Positions 38,050 to 46,528 are shown, counted from the stretch's first letter. The stretch: 64,000 nt of DNA from DATBVX01 sp963724625 (GCA_963724625.1 CAVRVO010000015.1:62001-126000); one strand, 5' to 3'. The notes: generated from the letters alone by a model not told the origin. Made by a program: numbers and translations.

Positions 38050-38733
38050 ATGCCCGGTACTGAATTGATTGCGCCTTCGATCCTGTCAGCCGACTTCGCG
38101 CGTCTTGGTGAGGAAGTCGAGCGCGTACTCGCCGCCGGCGCCGATCTGATTCATTTCGACGTGATGGACAACCATTACGTGCCGAACCTCACAATCGGCC
38201 CGTTAATATGTGTGGCGCTACGCAAGCATGGGATTACAGCGCCGATCGATGTGCACCTCATGGTGAAGCCCGTAGATCGCATCATTCCCGACTTCGGCCG
38301 TGCGGGAGCGACGTACATCACCTTCCATCCCGAGGCCAGCGAGCATGTCGATCGTACGATCGGGTTGATTCGTGAGAGCGGCGCGAAGCCCGGCCTGGTG
38401 TTCAACCCCGCAACGCCGCTCGATTGGCTGGACCACACGCTCGAAAAGCTCGACATGGTCCTGCTGATGTCGGTGAACCCGGGGTTTGCGGGCCAGAAAT
38501 TCATCACCTCGGTGTTGACGAAACTCGAACAAGTGCGCTCGCGCATCGATGCGAGCGGGCGCGAGGTGCGCCTGGAGATCGACGGAGGCGTGAAGGTCGA
38601 CAACATCGGCGCGATTGCCCGCGCGGGTGCCGACACGTTCGTAGCGGGATCGGCGATCTTCGAGAGCCCGGACTACGCGGCGACGATCCGCGAGATGCGG
38701 GCGGAAATCGCCAAGGGGCGACGCAACCGCTGA
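38050..38733 (+). CDS. rpe: Ribulose-phosphate 3-epimerase
   Basis: Rpe interconverts ribulose 5-phosphate and xylulose 5-phosphate in the pentose phosphate pathway. The TIM-barrel motifs IAPSILSADFARLGEEV, DVMDNHYVPNLTIGP, HLMVKPVDRII, LLMSVNPGFAGQKF and EIDGGVKVDNI are all present. Length 227 residues. Confidence 0.96.
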   Translation: MPGTELIAPSILSADFARLGEEVERVLAAGADLIHFDVMDNHYVPNLTIGPLICVALRKHGITAPIDVHLMVKPVDRIIPDFGRAGATYITFHPEASEHVDRTIGLIRESGAKPGLVFNPATPLDWLDHTLEKLDMVLLMSVNPGFAGQKFITSVLTKLEQVRSRIDASGREVRLEIDGGVKVDNIGAIARAGADTFVAGSAIFESPDYAATIREMRAEIAKGRRNR

Positions 38734-38763
38734 CTACCGGGACATGCCCGGAATGGTCAGCGG

Positions 38764-39534
38764 CTACTTCTCCTCTTCGTCCTCGTCATCATCATCCCAA
38801 TCATCGTCATCGTCATCGTCGTCGTCATTCACCGCGGCAGTCTTGTCGTGCATCATTGGCTTGGTGGGCACGATCACTGGGCGAGTCTTTACCTTGGGAC
38901 GCGCGTTGTAGACCACGATGGTCTTGCCGGTGGCCTTGAGCAGGCCCTGCTCCTCGAGCACCTTGAGTACCCGCCCCGCCATTTCGCGTGAGCAGCCGAC
39001 CAGACGACTGAGCTCCTGGCGGCTTACCTTGATCTGCATGCCCTCCGGATGCGTCATAGCGTCCGGCTCGCCACACAGGTCCATGATCGCGTGCGCCACA
39101 CGGCCGGTGACATCCACGAATGCGAGGTCGCCGAGCTTGCGGTTGGTGCGATCCAGGCGCGTGGCGAGCTGCGTTGCCAGTTCGAAGATGAGTCCGGGGC
39201 TTTCGGCGGCGATCTGCCGGAAGCGGGGATAGGTCATTTCCGCGAGCTCGCACTGCTGACGCGTGCGCACCCAGGCGCTACGTGTCGGCTGTTCGTAGAA
39301 CAGCCCCATCTCACCGAAGAACTGCCCCTTGTTCAGGTAGGCCAGCACCATCTCGTTGCCATCCTCGTCTTCGATCATTACTTCGACCGAGCCGCTGATG
39401 ATGTAGTACAGGATGTCCGGCAGGTCGCCGGCATGAATAACTACGGTCTTTGACGGCACCGTGCGGATGCGGCAATAGCTCAGAAAGCGATTGATGGCCG
39501 GAATGTCGCTGAGCGGTTTAGCCCCTTCTTCCAT
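38764..39534 (-). CDS. CRP/Vfr-type transcription regulator with acidic tail
   Basis: A 256-residue regulator of the CRP/FNR family, very close to CRP and Vfr: PSKTVVIHAGD, LYYIISGSVEVMI, GQFFGEMGLF, SAWVRTRQQCELAE, AFVDVTGRVAHA, MTHPEGMQIKVSRQELSRLVGCSREMAGRVLK. The cyclic-nucleotide pocket and helix-turn-helix look intact, so cAMP control is likely. After the normal C-terminus there is a basic/proline linker (residues 210-235) and then nine Asp, a Trp, four Asp and a Glu/Asp run with a final Lys. Such a tail is unusual for CRP. Convergent with rpe. Confidence 0.9.
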   Translation of the reverse strand: MEEGAKPLSDIPAINRFLSYCRIRTVPSKTVVIHAGDLPDILYYIISGSVEVMIEDEDGNEMVLAYLNKGQFFGEMGLFYEQPTRSAWVRTRQQCELAEMTYPRFRQIAAESPGLIFELATQLATRLDRTNRKLGDLAFVDVTGRVAHAIMDLCGEPDAMTHPEGMQIKVSRQELSRLVGCSREMAGRVLKVLEEQGLLKATGKTIVVYNARPKVKTRPVIVPTKPMMHDKTAAVNDDDDDDDDDWDDDDEDEEEK

Positions 39535-39621
39535 ACGATCTCCCCCGCGGTCGGGCTGCATAGCCCGCGTTTGTATTACAGAAGGTACGGGACCGCAAGC
39601 GAAGCACGCGTTACAGCGGCT

Positions 39622-40263
39622 TCAGATCCAGTACGCCGTGCGCGTCATGACTCGCGATGTCAGCTTCATCAGCAGCCTCACCGGCGCCGGAAGCTCACTT
39701 CCTCCCGCTGCCCGTGCGCTTTCACCATGGCGCGTCTCGTCCTCTTTCATCTGCTCGAGGATCCGGCGGCTGCGCTCATCCTTGCGCGGCAGAGTCTGCA
39801 GATGCTCATCGAGGTGGCCTTCAACCTGGCGCTCGGTTTCGGCCACGAACCCGAGACTCACTCGATCGCCGAGCGCGCCCGCAAGAGCGCCGATGGCGAA
39901 GGATCCAGCGTACCAGAGCGGGTTGAGCAGACTCGGACGGCTGTCGAGTTCGCGCAGGCGCTCCTCGCACCAGGCGAGATGATCGCCTTCTTCTTCGGCA
40001 GCGTGGCGCAGCGTCTCGCGCACTTCTGCCTCGCGCGCGGTCAGCGCCTGTCCCTGATACAACGCCTGCGCCGCGATCTCACCCGAATGGTTGACTCGCA
40101 TGAGTCCGGCAGCGTGGCGCCGCTCGGATTCATCGAACGGAGGATCGAGGGGCTGCCCGGCGGGATTGGGGCGTGATGCGGTTGCTGAGGAACCCAGGGC
40201 CTTGAGCGCGCGATCCGCCTCGGCGAGCAGCAGATCCAGTCCCGACAATGACTTACGTGGCAC
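39622..40263 (-). CDS. coq7: Demethoxyubiquinone hydroxylase Coq7
   Basis: Coq7 is a membrane-associated di-iron monooxygenase that hydroxylates the ring in ubiquinone synthesis. The iron-binding pattern is seen in RVNHSGEIAAQALYQGQ, EEGDHLAWCEERL and EMKEDETRHGESA-like segments near the end (EDETRHGESA). I chose a GTG start (VPRKSLSGLDLLL) because it matches the family N-terminus. Length 213 residues. The CRP gene lies 88 bases downstream on the same strand. Confidence 0.92.
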   Translation of the reverse strand: MPRKSLSGLDLLLAEADRALKALGSSATASRPNPAGQPLDPPFDESERRHAAGLMRVNHSGEIAAQALYQGQALTAREAEVRETLRHAAEEEGDHLAWCEERLRELDSRPSLLNPLWYAGSFAIGALAGALGDRVSLGFVAETERQVEGHLDEHLQTLPRKDERSRRILEQMKEDETRHGESARAAGGSELPAPVRLLMKLTSRVMTRTAYWI

Positions 40264-40327
40264 GGACTCATTATATATGGCGCCGGCCCTCAAGCGGGGC
40301 TTCTCGTCCGGTATCCGGCCCTTTGCT

Positions 40328-40356
40328 TTGCAAACCCGGCATCCCTTCAGTAAACT
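40328..40356 (+). promoter_or_regulatory. Candidate promoter for rplM-rpsI
   Basis: TTGCAA (40328-40333) and TAAACT (40351-40356) are separated by 17 bp, 63 bases before the rplM start. Each matches 4 of 6 consensus bases. Found by eye only. Confidence 0.4.
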
Positions 40357-40418
40357 TCCCGCCTTTTTCGCGTACCCCAGATGCCGGCGGGCGCGGCTCA
40401 CGGAGCTCAAATCAAGTC

Positions 40419-40847
40419 ATGAACACGGTTTTTGCCAAGCCGGGTCAGGTGCGCGGCGACTGGTACGTCGTCGATGCCTCGGGCCGGACACTCGGTCGCC
40501 TCGCCACGCAGCTGGCTCATCGGCTCAAGGGCAAGCACAAGGTCGACTACTCACCGCACGTCGACATGGGCGATCATCTGGTCGTGATCAACGCCGAAAA
40601 GATCCGGGTCACGGGTGCGAAGCTCGAAGACAAGGTCTATCACCATCACACGGGCTACCTCGGCAACCTCAAGTCGATTGCGCTCGGCAAGCTCCTTCAG
40701 GAGCATCCGGAGCGCGCCATCGAATTCGCGGTGAAGGGCATGCTGCCGAAGAATCCGCTGGGTAGAAAAATGTTCAAGAAGCTGCACGTGTTCGCCGGCA
40801 ATCAGCACCCGCACACCGCGCAGCAGCCCAAGGCATTGAGCCTGTAA
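40419..40847 (+). CDS. rplM: 50S ribosomal protein L13
   Basis: L13 is an early-assembly protein of the large subunit. The 142-residue sequence has WYVVDASGRTLGRLATQLAHRLKGKHK, DHLVVINAEKI, YHHHTGYLGNLK and GMLPKNPLGRKMFKKLHVF. The ATG at 40419 gives the usual N-terminus. It heads a pair with rpsI, 29 bases downstream. Confidence 0.98.
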   Translation: MNTVFAKPGQVRGDWYVVDASGRTLGRLATQLAHRLKGKHKVDYSPHVDMGDHLVVINAEKIRVTGAKLEDKVYHHHTGYLGNLKSIALGKLLQEHPERAIEFAVKGMLPKNPLGRKMFKKLHVFAGNQHPHTAQQPKALSL

Positions 40848-40876
40848 ACGTCATAACCACCGAGCAAGACAAGCGC

Positions 40877-41272
40877 ATGACCACCGCCACCAGCTACTAC
40901 GGCACTGGCCGCCGCAAGACCTCCACTGCCCGCGTCTACATCACCCAGGGCAGCGGCAAGATCTCGATCAACGATCGCACGATCGACGAATTCTTCGGAC
41001 GCGAAACCGGCCGAATGATCGTGCGCCAGCCGCTCGAAGTGGCTCAGCTCGCGAATCGTTTCGACGTATCGGTGCAGGTGGAGGGTGGCGGTATTACCGG
41101 GCAGGCCGGCGCGATCCGTCATGGCATCACGCGCGCCCTGATCGCATTCGACGAGACGCTGCGCAAGCCGCTGCGGCAGGCGGGCTTCGTCACGCGCGAT
41201 GCGCGCGAAGTCGAGCGCAAGAAAGTTGGCCGCCGCAAGGCACGTCGCCGTCCGCAATACTCGAAGCGTTGA
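40877..41272 (+). CDS. rpsI: 30S ribosomal protein S9
   Basis: S9 contacts the P-site tRNA with its C-terminal tail. Motifs: YYGTGRRKTSTARVYI, GGGITGQAGAIRHGI, and the ending GRRKARRRPQYSKR. Length 131 residues. Confidence 0.98.
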   Translation: MTTATSYYGTGRRKTSTARVYITQGSGKISINDRTIDEFFGRETGRMIVRQPLEVAQLANRFDVSVQVEGGGITGQAGAIRHGITRALIAFDETLRKPLRQAGFVTRDAREVERKKVGRRKARRRPQYSKR

Positions 41273-41290
41273 TTTCACTCCCTGGCGGGG

Positions 41291-41323
41291 CTCACCCTCT
41301 CCCTGATTGAAGCGGGGAGAGGG
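41291..41323. repeat. Purine/pyrimidine hairpin after rpsI
   Basis: CACCCTCTCCC is mirrored by GGGGAGAGGG, a short inverted repeat of a type common between genes. It lacks a T run and lies between rpsI and the tRNA gene. Terminator or extragenic palindrome. Confidence 0.4.
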
Positions 41324-41354
41324 CCGGGCAAGGGGTCTTCCGAAATTCGACTCT

Positions 41355-41428
41355 TGGGGGATCGTCTAGCGGTAGGACTGCGGACTCTGACTCCGCCAAC
41401 CTAGGTTCGAATCCTAGTCCCCCAGCCA
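41355..41428 (+). tRNA. tRNA-Gln (anticodon CTG)
   Basis: A 74-nt cloverleaf with encoded CCA. The acceptor arms TGGGGGA and TCCCCCA pair, the anticodon stem GCGGA/TCCGC surrounds CTCTGAC with anticodon CTG, and the T arm contains GGTTCGAATCC. Reads CAG codons. Confidence 0.96.
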
Positions 41429-41436
41429 AGAAACAC

Positions 41437-41467
41437 GAGCCCGCCACATGGCGGGCTCAGTTTTTTT
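41437..41467 (+). terminator. Rho-independent terminator after tRNA-Gln
   Basis: GAGCCCGCC pairs with GGCGGGCTC, then AG and seven T residues. A textbook terminator directly after the tRNA gene. Confidence 0.9.
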
Positions 41468-41508
41468 GGGTATCTTCGGACTCGCTCGTGTCGCATTGAG
41501 GTGAGCGG

Positions 41509-43218
41509 GTGCCACATCACGTCCCCCTGATCGCAACCATAGCCGTCGGCTTGGCGGTGGCGTTCCTGCTCGGCTTCCTCGCGAGTCGCCTGCGCCTGCC
41601 GCCGATCATCGGCTACCTGCTGGCCGGCATCGTTGTCGGTCCGTTCACGCCGGGCTTCGTCGCCGACATGAATCTCGCTCCGCAGCTCGCCGAGCTGGGC
41701 GTGATCCTGCTGATGTTCGGTGTGGGAATGCACTTCTCCATCGGCGACCTTCTCGCGGTGCGGCGCATTGCCATTCCTGGTGCGATTGCGCAGATCATCG
41801 CGGCGACCGGGCTCGGTGCCGCCATCGCGGTGTCGTGGGGCTGGTCGCTGGCGAACGGCATCGTGTTTGGCCTGGCTCTGTCCGTGGCGAGCACCGTGGT
41901 GCTGTTGAAGGCGCTTGAGCAGCGTGGCCTGCTGGACACTGTCAACGGTCACATCGCCGTGGGCTGGCTGGTGGTCGAGGACCTTGCTTCGGTCGTCACC
42001 CTGATCGCTCTGCCGGTGATCGCCACATCGCTGCACACCGAGAATGGCGCGCTGGGTTCGGTCGACTGGCTTGCAGTGGGCAAGGACCTCTGCATCGTAT
42101 TCGTTAAGATCGGCATCTTCTTTGCCGCCATTCACTTCATCGGTGTGCGGCTGTTTCCGTGGCTGTTCGCGCGGGTCGCCGACGGCGGATCGCGCGAGCT
42201 GATCACGCTGTTCGTGATAACGGTGGCTCTCGGCATCGCGTATGTCTCCGCGATCGGGTTCGGCGTGTCCTTCGCGCTTGGCGCGTTCCTTGCCGGCGTG
42301 GTCATGAACGAATCGAAGCTCACCAGTCGTATCGCGACCGAAGCGGTACCGCTCGAGAACGCGTTCTCGGTGCTGTTCTTCGTTTCGGTGGGGATGCTGT
42401 TCGATCCCGCAATCGTCATTGAACGTCCCCTGCAACTCGCGGCGGTCGTCGCCATCATCACGGTCGGCAAGTCGGTGGCGGCGTTTCTTATCGTGCTCGC
42501 ATTTCGCTACCCGTTGAAGACGGCGTTGACGGTCTCCGCGAGCCTGGCGCAGATCGGCGAGTTTTCGTTCATCGTGGCGGCCGTTGGCGTGGCGCTCAAG
42601 TTGCTGCCCCCGGAAGGGCAGAACCTCATTCTCGCGGGCGCACTGCTATCGATCACTCTCAATCCGCTGTTCTTCAAGCTGAGCGACCCTCTCGGACGAG
42701 CGCTGATGTCGATTGGACCGCTCGCGCGTGTACTCGACCGGTTATCCCGCGAACCCGGGACAGACGGCGACTTTGCGACCGGCGATATTCGTGATCACGT
42801 CATTCTGGTGGGCTTCGGTCGGGTAGGAAGCGAGATCGGCCGTGTTCTGCAGGAACGCGGGATGCCATTCGTCGTGATCGAGCAGAACCGCGAACTTATC
42901 GAGCACCTGCGCAAGCAGGCCATTCCGGTGGTGCGCGGCGACGCCTCAGTGGAGGCAATTCTCGCTCAGGCACACCCCGAGACAGCAAGGATGCTGGTGG
43001 TCGCGACCCCCGATGCTTTTCAGGCGCGACGCATGCTCGAACATGCGCGGGCTCGCAATGCGCACCTGGATTCGGTCGTGCGCACTCACAGCGATGCGGA
43101 AGCCGAATTCCTGCACGAGTCGGGCTTTGGCACAGTATTGATGGCCGAGCGTGAGCTTGCGGATCAGATGTCGCTCTACGTGATAGACGCGCTCGCGCGA
43201 CGCCGTGTCGCCAGCTGA
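41509..43218 (+). CDS. CPA2-family cation/proton antiporter with TrkA-N domain (YbaL/KefB-like)
   Basis: A 569-residue inner-membrane protein with about 12 transmembrane helices in the first 390 residues (for example LPPIIGYLLAGIVVGPFTPGF, LGVILLMFGVGMHFSIGDL) followed by a cytoplasmic TrkA-N Rossmann domain starting HVILVGFGRVGSEIGRVL. The layout matches YbaL and Kef-type potassium/proton antiporters. It starts at GTG. No ancillary KefF/G gene is nearby, so regulation and ion are not known. Confidence 0.9.
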   Translation: MPHHVPLIATIAVGLAVAFLLGFLASRLRLPPIIGYLLAGIVVGPFTPGFVADMNLAPQLAELGVILLMFGVGMHFSIGDLLAVRRIAIPGAIAQIIAATGLGAAIAVSWGWSLANGIVFGLALSVASTVVLLKALEQRGLLDTVNGHIAVGWLVVEDLASVVTLIALPVIATSLHTENGALGSVDWLAVGKDLCIVFVKIGIFFAAIHFIGVRLFPWLFARVADGGSRELITLFVITVALGIAYVSAIGFGVSFALGAFLAGVVMNESKLTSRIATEAVPLENAFSVLFFVSVGMLFDPAIVIERPLQLAAVVAIITVGKSVAAFLIVLAFRYPLKTALTVSASLAQIGEFSFIVAAVGVALKLLPPEGQNLILAGALLSITLNPLFFKLSDPLGRALMSIGPLARVLDRLSREPGTDGDFATGDIRDHVILVGFGRVGSEIGRVLQERGMPFVVIEQNRELIEHLRKQAIPVVRGDASVEAILAQAHPETARMLVVATPDAFQARRMLEHARARNAHLDSVVRTHSDAEAEFLHESGFGTVLMAERELADQMSLYVIDALARRRVAS

Positions 43219-43357
43219 CTCCTTTGCGGCGTTGCGGCGTTGCGGATCGACGCCGGGGCCGAGCGTGCGCCGGATCGTTACTTGAGTTAGATTCCCCCGC
43301 GCCTGTTCATCCCGTTCGCTGTTCTCAACCTAACAACCAACGCTTCGGGGGTCTTGC

Positions 43358-43816
43358 ATGAACTGGAAACTCATCATCATTGGCGCAATTGCCTTCTACG
43401 CCGCTACGTGGGTGGTGTCCTTCGCCACCGGACCGCTGATTCACAATGGAGTGCTGATGCCGGTATACCTGGCGCACCCGGAATTCTGGCGTCCGGAGCT
43501 CAACGCAACGCCGCCAAACATGGCAGCGCTGTTGCCCTACTGGATCACCACCGGCTTGATCGGCGCACTCATCATGGCCGGGATTTATGGCCACGTGCGC
43601 TCGACGTTCAACGGAGCAGGTTGGCTGCGTGGTCTGAAGTATGGATTCGTGTTGTTCCTGCTCAACTGCGCCTTCAGCCTCGCCTTGTCGGGCGTTTTCA
43701 ATCTGCCGTCGACCATCTGGGTGTGGTGGGGGGTCGATTCCCTGGTCATGTATCTCGTCGGCGGCGCGGTGCTCGGCTGGGTCGCGGAGAAAGTCGCCCC
43801 ACAAGGCGCTCACTGA
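43358..43816 (+). CDS. Four-helix membrane protein, function unknown
   Basis: A 152-residue inner-membrane protein with four hydrophobic helices (about residues 4-24, 58-82, 95-116, 126-147). The third-helix region includes NCAFSLALSGVFNLPS. It has an ATG start shortly after a quiet 139-bp gap. No family I can name with confidence; DUF1761-like is possible. Convergent with rpiA. Confidence 0.65.
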   Translation: MNWKLIIIGAIAFYAATWVVSFATGPLIHNGVLMPVYLAHPEFWRPELNATPPNMAALLPYWITTGLIGALIMAGIYGHVRSTFNGAGWLRGLKYGFVLFLLNCAFSLALSGVFNLPSTIWVWWGVDSLVMYLVGGAVLGWVAEKVAPQGAH

Positions 43817-43894
43817 CTATCTCCTTGACTCGCGAACCGGGAATGCCTGGATCTCGGAGTGCAGAGCGGCCTCGCGCTGCGCTCCGGGCTCCCC

Positions 43895-44548
43895 TCAGAG
43901 CTTCCTGACGCCGCCAGCGTGCCCGATCAGCAACACGTCCGCCGGCCGGCGCGCGAACAATCCTACCGTGACCACGCCGGGAAGCTGGTTGAGCTGCGTC
44001 TCGAGTGCCGGCGGATCGAGAATCGTCAGGCCATGCACATCCAGGATGTGATTGCCGTTGTCGGTAACGAAGCGATCACGCCACACCGGCCGGCCACCCA
44101 TTCCCGCTAGCTCTCGTGCGACGAAGCTGCGCGCCATCGGCACCACTTCGATCGGCAAGGGGAAGCGGCCGAGCACGTCGACCAGCTTGGAATCATCGAC
44201 GATGCACACGAAGCGTCGCGAGGCGCCGGCAATGATCTTTTCCCTTGTCAGGGCGCCACCGCCGCCCTTGATCAGATGGCGGTGCGAGGTCGCTTCATCA
44301 GCCCCGTCGACGTATAGCTCGAGCGAGCCGACATCGTTGAGGTCGAGCACCTCTACCCCGGTGGCCTTGAGACGAGCGGTCGAGGCGTCCGAACTGGACA
44401 CCGCTCCGGCGATGCGTCCTCTGATGCCGGCGAGCGCATCGATGAAGTGATTGACGGTGGAACCTGTCCCGACGCCTACCACCAGACCGTCGGTAAGGTA
44501 GTCGAGCGCTGCGTGCGCGGCGCGCTTCTTGCGATCGTCAGGATGCAC
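43895..44548 (-). CDS. rpiA: Ribose-5-phosphate isomerase A
   Basis: RpiA interconverts ribose 5-phosphate and ribulose 5-phosphate. Motifs: VGVGTGSTVNHFIDAL, VDGADEAT, LIKGGGGALTREKI and WRDRFVTDNGNHILD. The 217-residue length is standard. Confidence 0.96.
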   Translation of the reverse strand: MHPDDRKKRAAHAALDYLTDGLVVGVGTGSTVNHFIDALAGIRGRIAGAVSSSDASTARLKATGVEVLDLNDVGSLELYVDGADEATSHRHLIKGGGGALTREKIIAGASRRFVCIVDDSKLVDVLGRFPLPIEVVPMARSFVARELAGMGGRPVWRDRFVTDNGNHILDVHGLTILDPPALETQLNQLPGVVTVGLFARRPADVLLIGHAGGVRKL

Positions 44549-44585
44549 TTAAGCCTGCAATACAAGTGTTTTCTGAACTGCAGAG

Positions 44586-44617
44586 ACGACTGTGCCCGCT
44601 TGCGCGGGCACAGTCGT
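44586..44617 (-). terminator. 14-bp perfect hairpin
   Basis: ACGACTGTGCCCGC pairs perfectly with GCGGGCACAGTCGT around a four-base loop (GCAA on the minus strand). It lies between rpiA and the small Lys/Ala ORF and most likely ends that small gene's transcript, though no strong T run follows. Confidence 0.55.
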
Positions 44618-44692
44618 TGTATCTTGGATTCGAGAACGGGCGGCTGGCTGAATGTGTTCTCAGTTCCAACCGCCGTTCCGCATCCGAAGGGC

Positions 44693-44755
44693 TTACTTTT
44701 TCTTCGCGGCCTTTCTCTTAGCCTTTTTCTTACCCTTCTTCGCTTTAGCTGCCAT
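44693..44755 (-). CDS. 20-residue Lys/Ala-rich peptide
   Basis: A tiny ORF encodes a 20-residue peptide made of Met, Lys (twelve), Ala (five), Arg and Gly, beginning MAAKAKKGKKK and ending in three Lys. CGGAG lies about 7 bases before the ATG, and a 14-bp hairpin lies downstream. The composition resembles histone-H1-like or ribosome-associated basic peptides, which suggests nucleic-acid binding. Too short for homology; the start signal and lack of other uses for this 348-base gap favour a real gene. Confidence 0.5.
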   Translation of the reverse strand: MAAKAKKGKKKAKRKAAKKK

Positions 44756-44896
44756 GGTTGATCTCCGTGTCGGGTTAGTCCGGGGTCGAGTATATACACG
44801 AAATGAATATTGACAAGCAAGAGCGCGTGTGAACTTTGTCGCTCACACGCACGATGCATGTCATTGCAGTACGCGCGCTTCGATGAGCACAGCGCC

Positions 44897-45358
44897 TCAC
44901 TCGAGCGAGAGAATGAAGCTCCAGCTGCGCGCGCTCACTGGCATCACTGACAGACGCGACCCGCGCTTGAGCAGTTCGAAGTCACTCAACTTCGCCCGGG
45001 CGTGCGTGCGCAGTTCCTCGAGCGTGATCATTCGCTTCAGGCGTCGCACCAGGCGCACATCGACCATGTACCAGCGCGGTTTGGCGCGATCGCTGTCAGG
45101 ATCGTAGTGATCGTCCTTCGCATCGAACGCCGATGGGTCCGGATAGGCCTCGCGCGTGACCTCGACGATGCCAACCACCGCGGGAACTTCGCAGCTCGAG
45201 TGGTAGAAGAAGGCCTGATCTCCCGGCTTCATTTCACGCAGGAAATTGCGGGCCTGGAAGTTACGCACGCCATCCCAGGATGTGGTGGCGTCGCGCGCCT
45301 TGGCGAGATGCTCGATGCTGAATGAGCTGGGTTCTGACTTGAGCAGCCAATGGTTCAT
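44897..45358 (-). CDS. EVE-domain protein
   Basis: A 153-residue PUA-like EVE-domain protein. EVE domains bind modified bases in RNA or DNA. The pattern begins MNHWLLKSEPSSFSIEHLAK and includes WDGVRNFQARNFLREMKPGD, FFYHSS, GIVEVTREAYPDPSAF and PRWYMVDVR. It overlaps the upstream 5-FCL gene by 4 bases, so it is in an operon starting with 6S RNA. Function in the cell is unknown. Confidence 0.9.
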   Translation of the reverse strand: MNHWLLKSEPSSFSIEHLAKARDATTSWDGVRNFQARNFLREMKPGDQAFFYHSSCEVPAVVGIVEVTREAYPDPSAFDAKDDHYDPDSDRAKPRWYMVDVRLVRRLKRMITLEELRTHARAKLSDFELLKRGSRLSVMPVSARSWSFILSLE

Positions 45359-46005
45359 GTGTGGTTCCTGGTTTGACGCGGAAAGTGCAGCACACCTGCA
45401 TCGGTGACGACCGCGGTCAAAGGTACGTCCCAATGATGGGATATCAGCTCATCGACGCGCTGCCAGTCGTAGGCAAGGCCTACAAGACGGGGTTTCAACC
45501 AACTCACTCTGCGCCGCAGGTATGCGAACGCTCGATCGTAGTACCCGCCGCCGGTGCCGAGGCGCTCGCCCCGCGGGCCAAACGCCACGATCGGCACGAA
45601 GACGAGATCGAGGAGACGACCTGCGACGAGCGCGTGCGGCCGCTGCGGTTCCGGGATGCCGACGCGATTGTCCTGCAGCAGCGATTCGTCGAGCGCGGCA
45701 AACATCATGTCGCCAGACCGGGGTCGATCGATGACCGGCACGTACAATCTACAACCGCGTTCGCGTGCCAGCGCAATGATTGGCGCCGTGTCGAGCTCGC
45801 CGCGCACCGAGAGGTAGATGCCGACGCGCGATCCCGGTCGCAGCAGCTTTGATGAGGCGAGCGTGTTGCAAGCAGCCAGTGCGGCTTCACGACGCTGCTC
45901 CGCCGTGAGAGTACGGCGGCGTTGCCGCGTAGAACGGCGGATCTGCTCGCGCAATGGGTCCTTCAAGAGGAGTCTGACGCGTTGCAGTGGAGGGGATGGC
46001 GCCAC
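45355..46005 (-). CDS. 5-formyltetrahydrofolate cyclo-ligase
   Basis: The enzyme (YgfA in E. coli) converts 5-formyl-THF to 5,10-methenyl-THF with ATP. Motifs: LREQIRRSTRQRRRTL, GIYLSVRGELDT, LVFVPIVAFGPRGERLGTGGGYYDR and VVTDAGVLHFP. The start is uncertain: the first ATG overlaps the 3' end of the 6S RNA, so a TTG at codon 14 or 18 may be the true start. Adjacent to 6S RNA as in enterics. Up to 216 residues. Confidence 0.88.
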   Translation of the reverse strand: MAPSPPLQRVRLLLKDPLREQIRRSTRQRRRTLTAEQRREAALAACNTLASSKLLRPGSRVGIYLSVRGELDTAPIIALARERGCRLYVPVIDRPRSGDMMFAALDESLLQDNRVGIPEPQRPHALVAGRLLDLVFVPIVAFGPRGERLGTGGGYYDRAFAYLRRRVSWLKPRLVGLAYDWQRVDELISHHWDVPLTAVVTDAGVLHFPRQTRNHT

Positions 46006-46190
46006 CCGCCTGTGCCGTTAGTTACCGTTGCTCTCGAACCAGAGCAACAAGTGGGGCGACTGCGGACACTTAAGGCTTTCCGCACCGGGCGGACGTGCAC
46101 AATGCTGTCTGCAAGCCATGGCCCCAAGGGTTTCAAAATTAGGGTCGAGAGGTATTCCCGGTCCCTATCGAACACCGCAGGCGGCGCCAA
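45998..46190 (-). ncRNA. ssrS: 6S RNA
   Basis: 6S RNA mimics an open promoter and binds sigma-70 RNA polymerase. On the minus strand the closing stem pairs GGCGCCGCCTG near 46188-46178 with CAGGC and GGCGCC near 46012-45998. The central region contains GCGGAAAGCCTTAAG and, on the opposite arm, TGTTCGATAGGGACCGGGAA, resembling the E. coli bubble. It stands between a ygfA-type gene and zapA, the classical position. Ends are approximate. Confidence 0.8.
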
Positions 46191-46216
46191 ACTTTTAAAG
46201 AGCCCCGCAGGGGGCG

Positions 46217-46528
46217 TCAAAGCTCGAACTGTCTTCCTTTGCCGAGAACCGAATCGACGCGCTCGTTCAGGCGCCGCAAACGAGCACCCAGCTCGCCGGA
46301 GACCGATTGTTCGCGACCTCTTTTCAGCAACTCGTTGGCCATGTTGAGAGCCGCCATCACGGCGATGCGGTCGAGGCCCACCACCTTGCCGCTGTCGCGG
46401 ATCTCGCGCATCTTGACACTGAGGTATTCGGCGGAGTCGAGCAGATCCGCACGCTCCTCGTGTCCACAGGCTACAAAATACTCCTTCTCCAGTATCCGAA
46501 CGCTGATGCGCGTCGGGTGTTCGCTCAT
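46217..46528 (-). CDS. zapA: Cell-division protein ZapA
   Basis: ZapA stabilises FtsZ bundles at the division ring. The 103-residue protein begins ISVRILEKEYFVACGHEERADLL and ends in a coiled coil. It overlaps the upstream zapB-like gene by 4 bases and precedes 6S RNA. Confidence 0.93.
   Translation of the reverse strand: MSEHPTRISVRILEKEYFVACGHEERADLLDSAEYLSVKMREIRDSGKVVGLDRIAVMAALNMANELLKRGREQSVSGELGARLRRLNERVDSVLGKGRQFEL

Noticed and set aside
41401..42435. A 344-codon minus-strand ORF opposite the antiporter
   Set aside because: It is very rich in His, Arg and Asp and reads through the tRNA and terminator; shadow of the antiporter.
43225..43250. Short tandem GCGGCGTT copies after the antiporter
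   Set aside because: Only two or three imperfect copies, ordinary in GC-rich DNA.
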